In this document: piece by piece, positions 44,190 through 53,401 of the stretch
Layout: each line of letters starts with the position of its first letter
Position numbering within the stretch: the first letter of the stretch is position 1
NCBI RefSeq assembly: GCF_037911135.1
Contig: NZ_JBBLYU010000001.1
Location: 1,178,001 to 1,242,000 of the forward strand
Length of the DNA: 64,000 nt
DNA from: Phaeobacter sp. A36a-5a
GTDB lineage: Bacteria; Pseudomonadota; Alphaproteobacteria; Rhodobacterales; Rhodobacteraceae
Direction of reading: 5' to 3'
Made by a program: the position numbers and the translations under genes
The notes under the pieces: model-generated
The model's input: the letters and a program-made list of their open reading frames with translations, nothing else
Told to the model about the DNA's origin: nothing
The model's database searches: none

Positions 44190-44253
44190 GGGGAAATGAC
44201 ACATAAAATACGTCCCGGCGGGAGCGGCTGCACCACGACGCCGGGGCGGTGGT

Positions 44254-45003
44254 TTAGCCATGGTCGCCCCTGGTCGCTTCGGCAGCCCGCCGGGCAAAGA
44301 CCGCAGCGGCCAGCGTGCGGGTCTCGTCCTCCAATGCGGTCAGCCCGGCAGTGGCGGCGGCCTCGTCGCGCCCCTCCAGCGCATCGGCAATGGCGCCATG
44401 CAGCGCCACCATCCGGGCGCGGTCGCGCGCGGTAAAGGTGATCATATTCATCAGCGGCTGCATCGCCTCGACCGCTCCGGCCAGCTGGTAGGACAACACC
44501 GGATTGCCCGCCGCATCGACCAGCGCCCGGTGAAAGGCCACATCCGAGGCGCAGAACGCCTCATCCGTCAGCCCGGGCTGGCCCTGACGAAAGATCTCGG
44601 CGCGCATGGTCGCCAGCTGATCCGCCGTCCGCCGTGCCGCCGCCAGCGGCGCGCAGGCCCGTTCCAGCGCATAGCGCGCCTCGCAGGCAGTGTCGAAGCT
44701 GACAGCATTCATGCTCAGCAGCAGCGTCGATGTGGTCACCTGCTGGGCGTAGGCATCCTCAAAACTCAGCCGGTTGACAAAGGCGCCGCCGGTGGCGCCG
44801 CGCTGGGTGCGGATCAGCGCCTGCGCGGCCAGCCGCTTCAGGGCTTCGCGGACTGTTGGCCGGGACACCTGAAACTGCTCGGCCAGTTCGGCCTCCGAGG
44901 GCAGGCGCTGGTCCACAGGCAGGGCGCCGCTGATGATCGCATCGCGGATGGCTTCGGCAATCTGCGCCGACAGATCCGCGGCGCTACGGGGGTTCAGCTT
45001 CAT
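44254..45003 (-). CDS. GntR-family (FadR/FCD type) transcriptional regulator
   Basis: A 249-residue regulator. The N-terminal winged HTH (about residues 8-75) has RLPSEAELAEQFQVSRPTVREALKRLAAQALI. The all-helical FCD ligand domain follows (about 95-235), with metal-ligand positions in ASDVAFHRALVDAAGN and ALHGAIADAL. It is divergent from acuI and separated by two palindromic sites. ATG 45003 gives the usual GntR N-terminus; an in-frame ATG at 45093 directly next to the operator is less likely. Confidence 0.88.
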   Translation of the reverse strand: MKLNPRSAADLSAQIAEAIRDAIISGALPVDQRLPSEAELAEQFQVSRPTVREALKRLAAQALIRTQRGATGGAFVNRLSFEDAYAQQVTTSTLLLSMNAVSFDTACEARYALERACAPLAAARRTADQLATMRAEIFRQGQPGLTDEAFCASDVAFHRALVDAAGNPVLSYQLAGAVEAMQPLMNMITFTARDRARMVALHGAIADALEGRDEAAATAGLTALEDETRTLAAAVFARRAAEATRGDHG

Positions 45004-45094
45004 GTCGGTGCCCTGTGTGATGGCCAGTGTCTTGGCCTGTGTGATGATCTCTGTGATGACCTGTGGCGTGGCGCGCGTCTCGGCAGAAATCATT

Positions 45095-45118
45095 TGTCAG
45101 ACATTTAAAAGTCTGACA
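45095..45118. promoter_or_regulatory. GntR operator pair between the regulator and acuI
   Basis: TGTCAGACA (45095-45103) is a 9-bp palindrome around one base, and AGTCTGACA (45110-45118) repeats it with one mismatch. Together TGTCAGAC and GTCTGACA make a perfect 8-bp inverted repeat over eight spacer bases. FCD-type GntR proteins bind short TGTC/GACA-like half-sites. Predicted site of auto- and acuI regulation. Confidence 0.65.
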
Positions 45119-45217
45119 TTTGATTGGCAAGAGTTGAGTCGCCCGCCATCGCCGTTTCGGCTGCACGGCGGGTCCGCGCTCCTGGCGCGTCAGGTTGAAT
45201 TCAGAGGAGGACCCATC

Positions 45218-46210
45218 ATGTTCAACGCATTGGTTGTGATCAAGGACGAAGACAGCGGCGAGACATCCGCCGCCGTGCAAACGCTCAGCCTCGAGCAGCT
45301 GCCGGATGCAGAGGTGACCGTGGCAGTGGACTACTCAACCGTGAACTACAAGGATGGCCTCTGCCTTGGTCCGGGCGGCGGACTGGTGCGCAAATATCCG
45401 CATGTGCCGGGCATTGATTTTGCAGGCACGGTCGAGACCTCCAGCGATGAGCGTTACAAACCCGGCGACAAGGTTGTGCTGACCGGCTGGCGCGTCGGCG
45501 AAGCCCATTGGGGCGGTTATGCGCAAAAGGCCCGCGTGCGCGCCGATTGGCTGGTGCCCTTGCCGGATGGGATCGACACGCGCCAGGCCATGGCTGTTGG
45601 CACAGCGGGTTTTACCGCAATGCTGGCCGTCATGGCGCTTGAGGATCACGGGCTGACACCCGGCCACGGCCCGGTGCTGGTGACCGGCGCTGCGGGTGGC
45701 GTGGGGTCGGTGGCAACCGCGATCCTCTCCAACCTCGGCTATGAGGTTGCGGCGGTGACCGGGCGCCCTGAGACATCCGACTATCTCACCGCCCTTGGCG
45801 CCACCCAGATCGTGCCGCGCGAAGAGCTGAACGAGACGGTAAAGCGCCCGCTCGAAAGCGAGAACTGGGCGGGCTGCATTGATGCGGTCGGTGGTGCGAT
45901 GCTGGCGCGGGTTCTGGGCCAGATGAAATATGGGGCCTCGGTGGCGGCGGTTGGCCTTGCAGGCGGGGCCGGTCTGCCCGCCACGGTGATCCCGTTTCTG
46001 TTGCGCGGCGTCAACCTTCTGGGCATCGACAGCGTGATGCAGCCTTATGACAACCGCCTGCGGGCCTGGCAGCGCATCGCCACCGACTTGCCGATGGATA
46101 AGCTGGAGGCGATGGTGCAGCCGGCCACCCTGTCCGACCTGCCACAGCTGGGCGCCGATATCCTGAAAGGGCAGGTGAAGGGCCGCGTTGTCGTTGATGT
46201 GAACGGCTGA
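45218..46210 (+). CDS. acuI: Acrylyl-CoA reductase (NADPH)
   Basis: A 330-residue zinc-free medium-chain dehydrogenase of the AcuI group. VDYSTVNYKDGLCLGPGGGLVRKYPHVPGIDFAGTV at the N-terminus is typical. The NADPH site is LVTGAAGGVGSVATAIL near residue 150, and GWRVGEAHWGGYAQKARV supports AcuI. It reduces acrylyl-CoA to propionyl-CoA, detoxifying acrylate from DMSP and serving propionate metabolism. A GAGGAGG site precedes ATG 45218. Probably regulated by the divergent GntR protein. Confidence 0.9.
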   Translation: MFNALVVIKDEDSGETSAAVQTLSLEQLPDAEVTVAVDYSTVNYKDGLCLGPGGGLVRKYPHVPGIDFAGTVETSSDERYKPGDKVVLTGWRVGEAHWGGYAQKARVRADWLVPLPDGIDTRQAMAVGTAGFTAMLAVMALEDHGLTPGHGPVLVTGAAGGVGSVATAILSNLGYEVAAVTGRPETSDYLTALGATQIVPREELNETVKRPLESENWAGCIDAVGGAMLARVLGQMKYGASVAAVGLAGGAGLPATVIPFLLRGVNLLGIDSVMQPYDNRLRAWQRIATDLPMDKLEAMVQPATLSDLPQLGADILKGQVKGRVVVDVNG

Positions 46211-46292
46211 CACGGCCTCTGCTGACGGGGCCGCTCGCCTGAAGGTCGACAGATCAGAGTTTGATCGGGCAATGATCACAGGGAAACCTGTC

Positions 46293-46321
46293 AGAACGCG
46301 CAGCCAGCCTGCGCGTTCTTT
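46293..46321 (+). terminator. Stem-loop terminator after acuI
   Basis: A perfect 10-bp stem AGAACGCGCA (46293-46302) with its complement (46310-46319) and a 7-base loop, followed by TT. It lies about 80 bases past the stop. Confidence 0.7.
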
Positions 46322-46702
46322 GCGCGTCCGTGGGGCCAGCTGGTCAATCCCCGCGTCATAGACACGGCAACCGGGCGCATGTCGCGCAGCGATTGCACCG
46401 CTGTCACGCAGATCGCCCCACAAGACGCGACATTTGCATGGTTTTCTGCTAGGCTGGTGATCTGTCCATGGCCACGCCAGCCGCTGCCTGACCGCAGCGC
46501 GTGACTGGGCTGACGCGGATCTATCGGCGATCGTTGTCGGCATGAGCGCTGTGATGATCGCGCCCGACCGCCTGCTCAACGGGCGCCGGTCATGGAGAGG
46601 CACCCGTGCGGGGGCTGCATTTTTTTCGCGATCGGCGGGAACCTGCGCAGCGCGCGACGGTTGAGACACTGGACGTTCACATAAGACAGAACAGGGACAC
46701 CC
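46322..46702. other. Leader region of the BCCT gene
   Basis: About 380 bases without a credible gene. GCACCC/GGG-GC-TGC followed by ATTTTTTT near 46603-46628 looks like a weak terminator or attenuator before the BCCT start. No operator is recognised. Confidence 0.35.
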
Positions 46703-48340
46703 ATGACAGACGAAACGGCCAATCAGGGCATACCCGCCCCCGACGGTGAGGCCGCCGTCATCGACACCGAATATGAAATCGGACAGGACAATCTGGAAGG
46801 ATCCGTGGGACCGATTGGATTTGACATCCATAACCCGGTTTTCATGGTCTCCGGCATCAGCATCATGCTGTTTGTGTTCTACGCGCTGGTTCTGCCGGAA
46901 CAGGCGGCAACCTTCTTTGGCTGGCTGCGCCCCGCCGTGACCAGCTCGTTCGACTGGTTCTTCCTCAGCGCGGGCAATATCTTCGTGCTGTTCTGTTTCT
47001 TCCTGATCGTCTCGCCCTGGGGCAAGGTGCGCCTTGGCGGGGCCGACGCGGCACCCGATTATACCTACATCGGCTGGTTTGCGATGCTGTTTGCGGCCGG
47101 CATGGGCATCGGCCTGATGTTCTACGGCGTCAGCGAACCGATGAGCCATTACTCCACCGCCTTTGGTGGCGTGAGCATGGGTGAAAATGGCGCCCGCACC
47201 GACTGGGCGCCGCTGGGCGGCGCAGCCGGGGACAGCACCGAAGCCGTGCGTCTGGGCATGGCGGCGACGATCTATCACTGGGGCCTGCACCCTTGGGCGA
47301 TCTACGCGATTGTTGCCCTGTCGCTGGCGCTGTTCTCCTTCAACAAGGGGCTGCCACTCACCATCCGCTCGGCCTTCTACCCGATCTTCGGCGAGCGGGT
47401 CTGGGGCTGGACCGGCCATATCATCGACATTCTGGCGGTTTTCGCCACGCTCTTTGGCCTTGCAACCTCGCTGGGCTTTGGCGCGACACAGGCCAATGCG
47501 GGCCTGAACGAGCTGTTCGGTGTGCCGGTTGGCTCAACCACCGAGGTGCTGCTGATCTCCGCCATCACCGCGGTTGCGCTGATCTCGGTTGTGCGCGGTC
47601 TTGATGGCGGTGTGAAAGTGCTGAGCGAAATCAACATGGGGCTGGCCTTCCTGCTGTTGATCTTCGTGCTTCTGGTCGGGCCAACGCTGCTGATCATCAC
47701 CGGCTTCTTCGACAGTCTGGTGGCCTATGTGCAGTATCTGCCGGCGCTCTCCATGCCTTTCGGCCGCGAGGATGCCAACTACAGCCAGGGCTGGACCGCC
47801 TTTTACTGGGCGTGGTGGATCAGCTGGTCTCCGTTTGTCGGCATGTTCATCGCCCGCGTCAGCCGGGGCCGCACCGTGCGCGAGTTCATCATCTGCGTTC
47901 TGCTGATCCCCAGCCTGGTCTGCGTCCTGTGGATGAGCGTCTTTGGCGGCACCGCCATTCATCAGGTGGTGGCTGATGGCTATACCGGCGCGCAGGATGC
48001 CGCACTTGAGCTGAAGCTATTCAAGATGCTGGATCAGCTGCCGCTGGCCTCGATCACCTCCTTTGTCGGCATCCTTCTGGTGATCGTGTTCTTCGTCACC
48101 TCTTCGGATTCCGGCTCGCTGGTGATCGACACCATCACCGCAGGCGGCAAGGTCGACGCGCCGCTGCCGCAACGGGTCTTCTGGTGCGTGTTCGAAGGTG
48201 CGGTTGCGATCGTGCTGCTGCTCGGCGGTGGTCTTGTGGCCCTGCAGGCGATGGTGATCTCCACCGGCTTGCCGTTCACCATCGTGCTGCTGCTGATGTG
48301 CTGGGCGATCCTGCGCGGATTGCAAACCGAGGCGCGCTGA
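46703..48340 (+). CDS. BCCT-family betaine/choline/carnitine (or DMSP) transporter
   Basis: A 545-residue membrane protein with 12 spans. The glycine-rich substrate/Na+ segment is FAAGMGIGLMFYGVSEPMSHY (span 3). The Trp-rich signature is YWAWWISWSPFVGMFIARVSRGRTVREF (span 8), and the SSDSGSLV stretch follows near residue 470. BCCT carriers take up quaternary-ammonium compounds; in roseobacters some take up DMSP. Next to acuI, DMSP or a related osmolyte is a reasonable guess but not shown by sequence. Confidence 0.9.
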   Translation: MTDETANQGIPAPDGEAAVIDTEYEIGQDNLEGSVGPIGFDIHNPVFMVSGISIMLFVFYALVLPEQAATFFGWLRPAVTSSFDWFFLSAGNIFVLFCFFLIVSPWGKVRLGGADAAPDYTYIGWFAMLFAAGMGIGLMFYGVSEPMSHYSTAFGGVSMGENGARTDWAPLGGAAGDSTEAVRLGMAATIYHWGLHPWAIYAIVALSLALFSFNKGLPLTIRSAFYPIFGERVWGWTGHIIDILAVFATLFGLATSLGFGATQANAGLNELFGVPVGSTTEVLLISAITAVALISVVRGLDGGVKVLSEINMGLAFLLLIFVLLVGPTLLIITGFFDSLVAYVQYLPALSMPFGREDANYSQGWTAFYWAWWISWSPFVGMFIARVSRGRTVREFIICVLLIPSLVCVLWMSVFGGTAIHQVVADGYTGAQDAALELKLFKMLDQLPLASITSFVGILLVIVFFVTSSDSGSLVIDTITAGGKVDAPLPQRVFWCVFEGAVAIVLLLGGGLVALQAMVISTGLPFTIVLLLMCWAILRGLQTEAR

Positions 48341-48361
48341 TCCCGGACCAGCAACGCCCAG

Positions 48362-48389
48362 AAACGCCCCGGAGAACTCCGGGGCGTTT
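48362..48389. terminator. Bidirectional terminator between BCCT and VOC genes
   Basis: A perfect 13-bp inverted repeat (AAACGCCCCGGAG at 48362-48374, complement at 48377-48389) with a 2-base spacer and A/T tails on both sides. It serves the convergent genes. Confidence 0.85.
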
Positions 48390-48394
48390 GCCGT

Positions 48395-48778
48395 TCAGCT
48401 CTTGGCCTCATAGAAGCCGACCGAATTGCCGTCGGGGTCTTTGGCGTAGAAGAACTGCCCGTCGGGCAGCGGCACCGCCTCTGACACCACCTGCCCACCG
48501 GCGTCGGTCACCCGCGTCATCACATCGGCCAGCGCACCTTCGGCGGCCAGATGCAGGGTCGGGCCAACACCATCTGGGGCCGGGGTGCCGGGATAGATGC
48601 TCAGCGCGACCCCGGTTGCCGGGTCCTTGGGGCGAAACAGCAGCATCGGGTTGGGGCCATCGCTGACCAGTTCCAGCGCGGCGCCGGTCACATGCTCGTA
48701 GAACTTGCGCGCGCCGTCCATGTTGGTGACGGGGATCTCTCCCCAGACCAGAAAATCCTTGGGCGTATAGGCCATCAT
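48395..48778 (-). CDS. VOC-family (glyoxalase-like) protein
   Basis: A protein of about 127 residues with two beta-alpha-beta-beta-beta units of the vicinal-oxygen-chelate fold: VWGEIPVTNMDGARKFYEHVTG at the N-terminus and AKDPDGNSVGFYE at the end. VOC proteins include isomerases, dioxygenases and binding proteins; the substrate is unknown. Three nearby ATGs are possible (48784, 48778, 48775); the AAAGG motif best fits 48778. Confidence 0.85.
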   Translation of the reverse strand: MMAYTPKDFLVWGEIPVTNMDGARKFYEHVTGAALELVSDGPNPMLLFRPKDPATGVALSIYPGTPAPDGVGPTLHLAAEGALADVMTRVTDAGGQVVSEAVPLPDGQFFYAKDPDGNSVGFYEAKS

Positions 48779-48924
48779 CTGCATCCTTTCGTGTTGATGT
48801 ATCCCCTAGCTACCCGCCACTGTTGACAGAAAATGACATCAGGTCAGCGGTGGCCGCAGTCTCTCCGCGCTTGACCTTGCGCATCATCGCCGTCACTTCT
48901 TCTGAGACAGAAAGAGGAGAGACC

Positions 48925-50148
48925 ATGGCCCTTGATATCGACTTTGTCCGCAGCCAGTTTCCGGCCTTTGCAGCGCCCAACCTGCAAGGTCAGGCCTTTT
49001 TCGAGAACGCCGGTGGCTCTTATACCTGTCAGCAGGTGATCAACCGGCTCACCCGCTTTTATACCGAGCGCAAAGTGCAGCCCTATGCCCCCTATGAGGC
49101 CTCGACGCTGGCGGGCGACGAGATGGACGAGGCGCGGCACCGGCTTTCCGGCATCCTCGGGGTGGCACGGGATGAGCTGAGCTTTGGCCCCTCGACCACC
49201 CAGAATACCTATGTGCTGGCGCAGGCCTTTCGCCAGTTCCTGTCTCCGGGGGAGGCGATCATCGTCACCAATCAGGATCACGAGGCCAACAGCGGCCCGT
49301 GGCGGCGCCTTGCGGATGCCGGGATCGAGGTGCGCGAATGGCAGATCGACCCGCAAACCGGCCATCTGAACCCCGCAGATCTGGAAAATCTTCTGGACGA
49401 AAACGTCCGGCTGGTCTGTTTTCCGCATTGTTCCAACGTGGTCGGGGAGCTGAACCCGGTCACCGAAATCACCGCTCTGGCCCATGCGGCTGGCGCCTTT
49501 GTCTGCGTCGATGGTGTCTCTTACGCGCCCCATGGCCTGCCCAATGTCGGCGAGCTGGGGCCGGATATCTATCTGTTCTCCGCCTATAAGACCTACGGGC
49601 CGCATCAGGGGCTGATGGTGATCCGCCGCGCCCTGGGGGAGCTGCTGCCCAATCAGGGACATTTCTTCAACGGTGACACGCTCTACAAACGCTTCACTCC
49701 GGCGGGGCCGGACCACGCTCAGGTCGCCGCCTGCGCGGGCATGGCCGACTACATCGCCGCGCTGGCCCATCATCACGGCGGCCCGTTGACCGAAGGCGCG
49801 GCACAGGGGGCCTTTGTCCACGATCTGATGCGCGCCCATGAAGTGGAGCTGCTGCAACCGCTGCTCGATATGGTGAAGGACCGCAATGATCTGCGCCTGA
49901 TCGGCCCCTCTGATGCCGACAGACGCGCGCCCACTGTGGCACTGGCGCTGGATCGCCCCGCCGAAGCCGTAGCCGGTGAACTGGCCGAACATGGCATCAT
50001 GGCGGGGGGCGGTGATTTCTACGCCCTGCGTGCCCTGAACGCGATGGGTGTCTCCACCGGTGACGGCGTGCTGCGGCTCAGTTTTACGCATTACACCTCG
50101 AAAAAAGAGATGACACAGTTGATCGAGGCCCTAGATCGCGTGTTGTGA
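48925..50148 (+). CDS. Class V aminotransferase-fold PLP enzyme (cysteine desulfurase-like)
   Basis: A 407-residue fold-type I PLP enzyme. FENAGGSYTCQQVI near residue 27 matches desulfurase-like proteins. The cofactor-stacking His is in TNQDHEANSGPW, the PLP Asp in VCVDGVSYAPHG, and the Schiff-base Lys in FSAYKTYGPHQG. The lack of a clear Cys loop makes sulfur release unproven; an epimerase-like or amine lyase role is possible. A GAGGAG site supports ATG 48925. The photolyase starts 32 bp downstream. Confidence 0.82.
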   Translation: MALDIDFVRSQFPAFAAPNLQGQAFFENAGGSYTCQQVINRLTRFYTERKVQPYAPYEASTLAGDEMDEARHRLSGILGVARDELSFGPSTTQNTYVLAQAFRQFLSPGEAIIVTNQDHEANSGPWRRLADAGIEVREWQIDPQTGHLNPADLENLLDENVRLVCFPHCSNVVGELNPVTEITALAHAAGAFVCVDGVSYAPHGLPNVGELGPDIYLFSAYKTYGPHQGLMVIRRALGELLPNQGHFFNGDTLYKRFTPAGPDHAQVAACAGMADYIAALAHHHGGPLTEGAAQGAFVHDLMRAHEVELLQPLLDMVKDRNDLRLIGPSDADRRAPTVALALDRPAEAVAGELAEHGIMAGGGDFYALRALNAMGVSTGDGVLRLSFTHYTSKKEMTQLIEALDRVL

Positions 50149-50180
50149 AAACCGCAGCGATACAGGGACCTTGATCTTTC

Positions 50181-51620
50181 ATGACTGACCATACCCCGCG
50201 ACAGGCGCCGGTGATCTGGTGGCTGCGCCGAGACCTGCGGCTCGCCGACAACCCCGCCCTTGAGGCGGCCGTCGCCCGGGGCACCCCGGTGATCCCGCTC
50301 TTTGTCTTTGACACGCTGGATGAACATCTGGGCGCTGCGCCAAAGTTCCGGCTGGGGCTGGGGCTTGCCCATCTGGCCAAGGTGCTGGAGCAGCGCGGCA
50401 GCCGCCTGATCCTGCGGCGTGGTCCGGCAGCCGAGGTGCTGGCGCAGGTGATCGCGGAGACCGGGGCAGGGGCGGTGCACTGGAGCCGCGCCTATGATCC
50501 CGACGCCATCGCCCGCGACACCACCATCAAGGAACAGCTGAATGGGCAGGGCGTTGCGGCGCAGTCTTTTGGTGGTCATCTGCTGTTTGAACCCTGGACC
50601 GTCGAGACCAAGACCGGCGGCATGTACCGGGTCTATTCGCCCTACTGGAAATCCGTGCGCGACCGCGATGTCGCGGATCTGATCGCCGCCCCATCCCGAA
50701 TACCCGCGCCGGAGCAATGGCCCGCCTCTGATGATCTGGACAGCTGGAAACTCGCCGCTGATATGCGGCGCGGCGCTGACATCGTGGCGCAATATTGCCG
50801 GGTCGGGGAAGATGCCGCGCAGGAGCGGCTGGCGGAATTCCTCGACTCCCGCGTGGCCGACTACAAACAGGACCGAGACTTTCCCGCGGTGGATGCCACA
50901 TCCGGCCTGTCTGAAAACCTCGCCTGGGGAGAAATCAGCCCGCGCCGCATGTGGCATCACGGGCTGGAGGCACGTCGCGCAGGCAAATCCGGCGCTGAGC
51001 ATTTTCTCAAGGAAATCGTCTGGCGCGAATTCGCCTACCACCTGATGTTCCACACTCCGCATATCCTGACCCGCAACTGGCGCCCCGAATGGGAGAGCTT
51101 CCGCTGGTCCGAGCAGGACGACGACCGGGTCGAGGCCTGGCGGCGTGGTCAGACCGGTTACAATTTCGTCGATGCCGCCATGCGCGAACTCTATGTGACC
51201 GGCAAGATGCACAATCGCGCCCGGATGATCGTGGCCAGTTTCCTGACCAAACATATGCTCACCCACTGGCGCATCGGTCAGAAATGGTTCGAGGAGTGTC
51301 TGGTGGACTGGGATCCGGCCTCCAACGCCATGGGCTGGCAGTGGGTGGCCGGCTCCGGCCCCGATGCCTCGCCGTTTTTTCGGATATTCAACCCCGACGG
51401 CCAGCTGGAGAAATTCGACCCCAAGGGCAGCTACCAATCCGCGTGGATCGCCGAAGGTCAGGACAGCCCGACGCAGACGGCGCTGGATTTCTACCGCGCG
51501 ACACCCCTGTCCTGGGAGCTGTCGCCGCAGGACAGACGCGCCAGCCCCTTCGTTGATCTTAAAGAGGGTCGCGCCCGCGCGCTTGAGGTCTACGGCCAGC
51601 GCGAGCTGCCCGAGGACTGA
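50181..51620 (+). CDS. phrB: Deoxyribodipyrimidine photolyase
   Basis: A 479-residue class I CPD photolyase/cryptochrome. The N-terminal antenna domain starts VIWWLRRDLRLADNPAL. The FAD-binding domain contains LKEIVWREFAYHLMFHTP, GQTGYNFVDAAMRELYVTGKMHNRARMIVASFLTKHMLTHWR and GWQWVAGSGPDASPFFRIFNP, the photolyase signatures with the N/R/W pattern around FAD. It repairs UV-induced cyclobutane dimers using light. Confidence 0.95.
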   Translation: MTDHTPRQAPVIWWLRRDLRLADNPALEAAVARGTPVIPLFVFDTLDEHLGAAPKFRLGLGLAHLAKVLEQRGSRLILRRGPAAEVLAQVIAETGAGAVHWSRAYDPDAIARDTTIKEQLNGQGVAAQSFGGHLLFEPWTVETKTGGMYRVYSPYWKSVRDRDVADLIAAPSRIPAPEQWPASDDLDSWKLAADMRRGADIVAQYCRVGEDAAQERLAEFLDSRVADYKQDRDFPAVDATSGLSENLAWGEISPRRMWHHGLEARRAGKSGAEHFLKEIVWREFAYHLMFHTPHILTRNWRPEWESFRWSEQDDDRVEAWRRGQTGYNFVDAAMRELYVTGKMHNRARMIVASFLTKHMLTHWRIGQKWFEECLVDWDPASNAMGWQWVAGSGPDASPFFRIFNPDGQLEKFDPKGSYQSAWIAEGQDSPTQTALDFYRATPLSWELSPQDRRASPFVDLKEGRARALEVYGQRELPED

Positions 51621-51710
51621 CAGATCCCTTGCCAGAAGCGCCTGATTTGGCCTAGCCTTTTCTCTGGACAGGGGCCGTGAACCCACCGGACCCGTCTAGG
51701 GGAGGAGAGA

Positions 51711-52916
51711 ATGGCGCTCACACAGACCGAAGGACAGGCCAATCTGCCGCGCTATTTCGCGGCGATCTTTGACCAGTTGCAGGCGCTGGAGGTGGGGCAG
51801 CTGGACATCCATCTGCCGGACGGCCGGGTGTTCCGTGTCACTGGCGACCGCCCCGGTCCGGTGGCCGATCTGCGCATTCACAACCCCGATTGTTTCGCCC
51901 GGCTGATCCGCGAGGGGGATCTGGGGTTCTCCGATGCCTATCTTGATGGCTGGTGGAGCACATCCGATCTTCAGGCCTTCATGGATCTGGTACATCTGGG
52001 GTCTGAAACCGTCTATGATGGCTTTCCGGGACGCGGGCTGATCCGCGCCTATGAGCAGTTCCGCTTCTGGCTGCAACGCAATCACCGCGCGCAGGCCAAG
52101 GCGAATATCTCCTATCACTATGACCTCGGCAACGCCTTCTACGGGCTGTGGCTTGATGACACGATGACCTATTCCAGCGCCCTGTTCAAAACCGGGCAGG
52201 AAAGCTTGGAGGCAGCGCAGACCGCCAAATATGCCTCCATGGTCGACCAGATGGGCGTGCAGCCCGGCGATCACGTGCTGGAGGTCGGCTGCGGCTGGGG
52301 CGGGTTTGCCGAATATGCAGCCCGCGAACGCGGCCTGCGGGTCACGGGCCTCACCATCAGTGCCGAACAGTTGAAATACGCCCGCGAGCGCATTGAAAAG
52401 GCGGGGCTTTCCGACCGGGTCGAGCTCAGGATGCAGGATTACCGCGACTGCGAAGGCACCTTCGATGGCATTGCCTCTATCGAGATGTTCGAGGCGGTGG
52501 GCGAAAAATACTGGCCCGCCTATTTCAGGATGATCCACGACCGGCTGCGCCCCGGCGGTCAGGCCACCTTGCAGATCATCACCGTCGCCGACCGGCGCTG
52601 GACGGTCTACAAACGCGGCGTTGATTTCATCCAGAAACACATCTTTCCCGGCGGGATGCTCCCTGCGCCGGGGATCTTGCGCCAGCAGGTTGAAAATGCC
52701 GGGTTAAAGGTCATGAAATCGCTCGAATTCGGTGATAGCTACGATCAGACGCTGCGGCGTTGGCACACCACCTTTAACAGTCGCTGGGACGAGATTGCGG
52801 CCATGGGATTTGATGATCGGTTCAAAAAGATGTGGAGTTTCTATCTCACCTCCTGCGCCGCCGCGTTCAAGGCGGAAACCTGCGACGTGACCCAGATCAC
52901 GCTGGCTCACCGCTGA
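51711..52916 (+). CDS. Cyclopropane-fatty-acyl-phospholipid synthase-family methyltransferase
   Basis: A 401-residue protein of the Cfa family. The N-terminal lipid-binding part includes DLGFSDAYLDGWWSTSDL. KANISYHYDLGNAFYGLWLDDTMTYSSALF is the family hallmark, and the SAM site is VLEVGCGWGGFAEYAA near residue 190. It transfers a methylene or methyl group from SAM to unsaturated acyl chains of membrane lipids. It lies 15 bp upstream of trgA and may share its transcript. Confidence 0.92.
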   Translation: MALTQTEGQANLPRYFAAIFDQLQALEVGQLDIHLPDGRVFRVTGDRPGPVADLRIHNPDCFARLIREGDLGFSDAYLDGWWSTSDLQAFMDLVHLGSETVYDGFPGRGLIRAYEQFRFWLQRNHRAQAKANISYHYDLGNAFYGLWLDDTMTYSSALFKTGQESLEAAQTAKYASMVDQMGVQPGDHVLEVGCGWGGFAEYAARERGLRVTGLTISAEQLKYARERIEKAGLSDRVELRMQDYRDCEGTFDGIASIEMFEAVGEKYWPAYFRMIHDRLRPGGQATLQIITVADRRWTVYKRGVDFIQKHIFPGGMLPAPGILRQQVENAGLKVMKSLEFGDSYDQTLRRWHTTFNSRWDEIAAMGFDDRFKKMWSFYLTSCAAAFKAETCDVTQITLAHR

Positions 52917-52931
52917 ACGAAAGCCCGGATC

Positions 52932-53372
52932 ATGCCCACAGCCGCCCGCCTTATCGCCGCCGTCAGCATGGCGCTTGTCGCTATTGCCGCCTCTTTCCTG
53001 ATCATGCCACTGATGCCCGAGGGCACCGATTTCGGCTATTTCGTGCCGCTCAACGCCGCGCTTGGCGCGCTGATCGGCTGGGTCTGGGTCGGCCGCCATG
53101 TCGGCCGCGGCGTGGTCAATGCGATCAACAACGGCGTTACCGGTGTGGCGCTGCTGGTGCTCTGGGGGCTGTTCCTGCAAGGCGCCTGGGAAATGTTTCG
53201 CCTCGCCATGCGCAACCGTTACGACGGCCCGTTTGAGGCGCTTTCGGCGATTTTTGTCATCGGTTTGGATTTCTTTTTCGTGATGGCGGTGCCACATGTG
53301 TTGCTGGCGCTGGTGATCGGCGGCATCTTCAGCGGTCTGGTGACCGAGAATGCCGCAAGACGCTGGCGCTGA
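52932..53372 (+). CDS. trgA: Tellurite-resistance protein TrgA
   Basis: A 146-residue membrane protein with about four spans, beginning MPTAARLIAAVSMALVAIAAS and containing GYFVPLNAALGALIGWVWVGRHVGRG. Identity with TrgA of Rhodobacter rests on likeness and on the order trgA-trgB-cysK, which is the described tellurite-resistance locus. The mechanism is unknown. Confidence 0.88.
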   Translation: MPTAARLIAAVSMALVAIAASFLIMPLMPEGTDFGYFVPLNAALGALIGWVWVGRHVGRGVVNAINNGVTGVALLVLWGLFLQGAWEMFRLAMRNRYDGPFEALSAIFVIGLDFFFVMAVPHVLLALVIGGIFSGLVTENAARRWR

Positions 53373-53401
53373 GATAACAGAATTCCAACAGGATACAGAC
53401 C

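Noticed and set aside
43925-44236. A 103-residue open frame ending in ANDNRAPAMAVAA
   Set aside because: The C-terminus is the tmRNA tag. The frame runs through the acceptor piece and tmRNA 5' region, so it is not an ordinary protein gene.
44196-44435. A 79-residue plus-strand ORF with a GGGGAA motif upstream
   Set aside because: It is mostly antisense to the GntR gene, overlaps the ssrA promoter side and has no family pattern.
45335-47419. A 694-residue open frame on the minus strand
   Set aside because: It is antisense to acuI, the gap and the BCCT gene, has no recognisable domain, and spans two clear genes.
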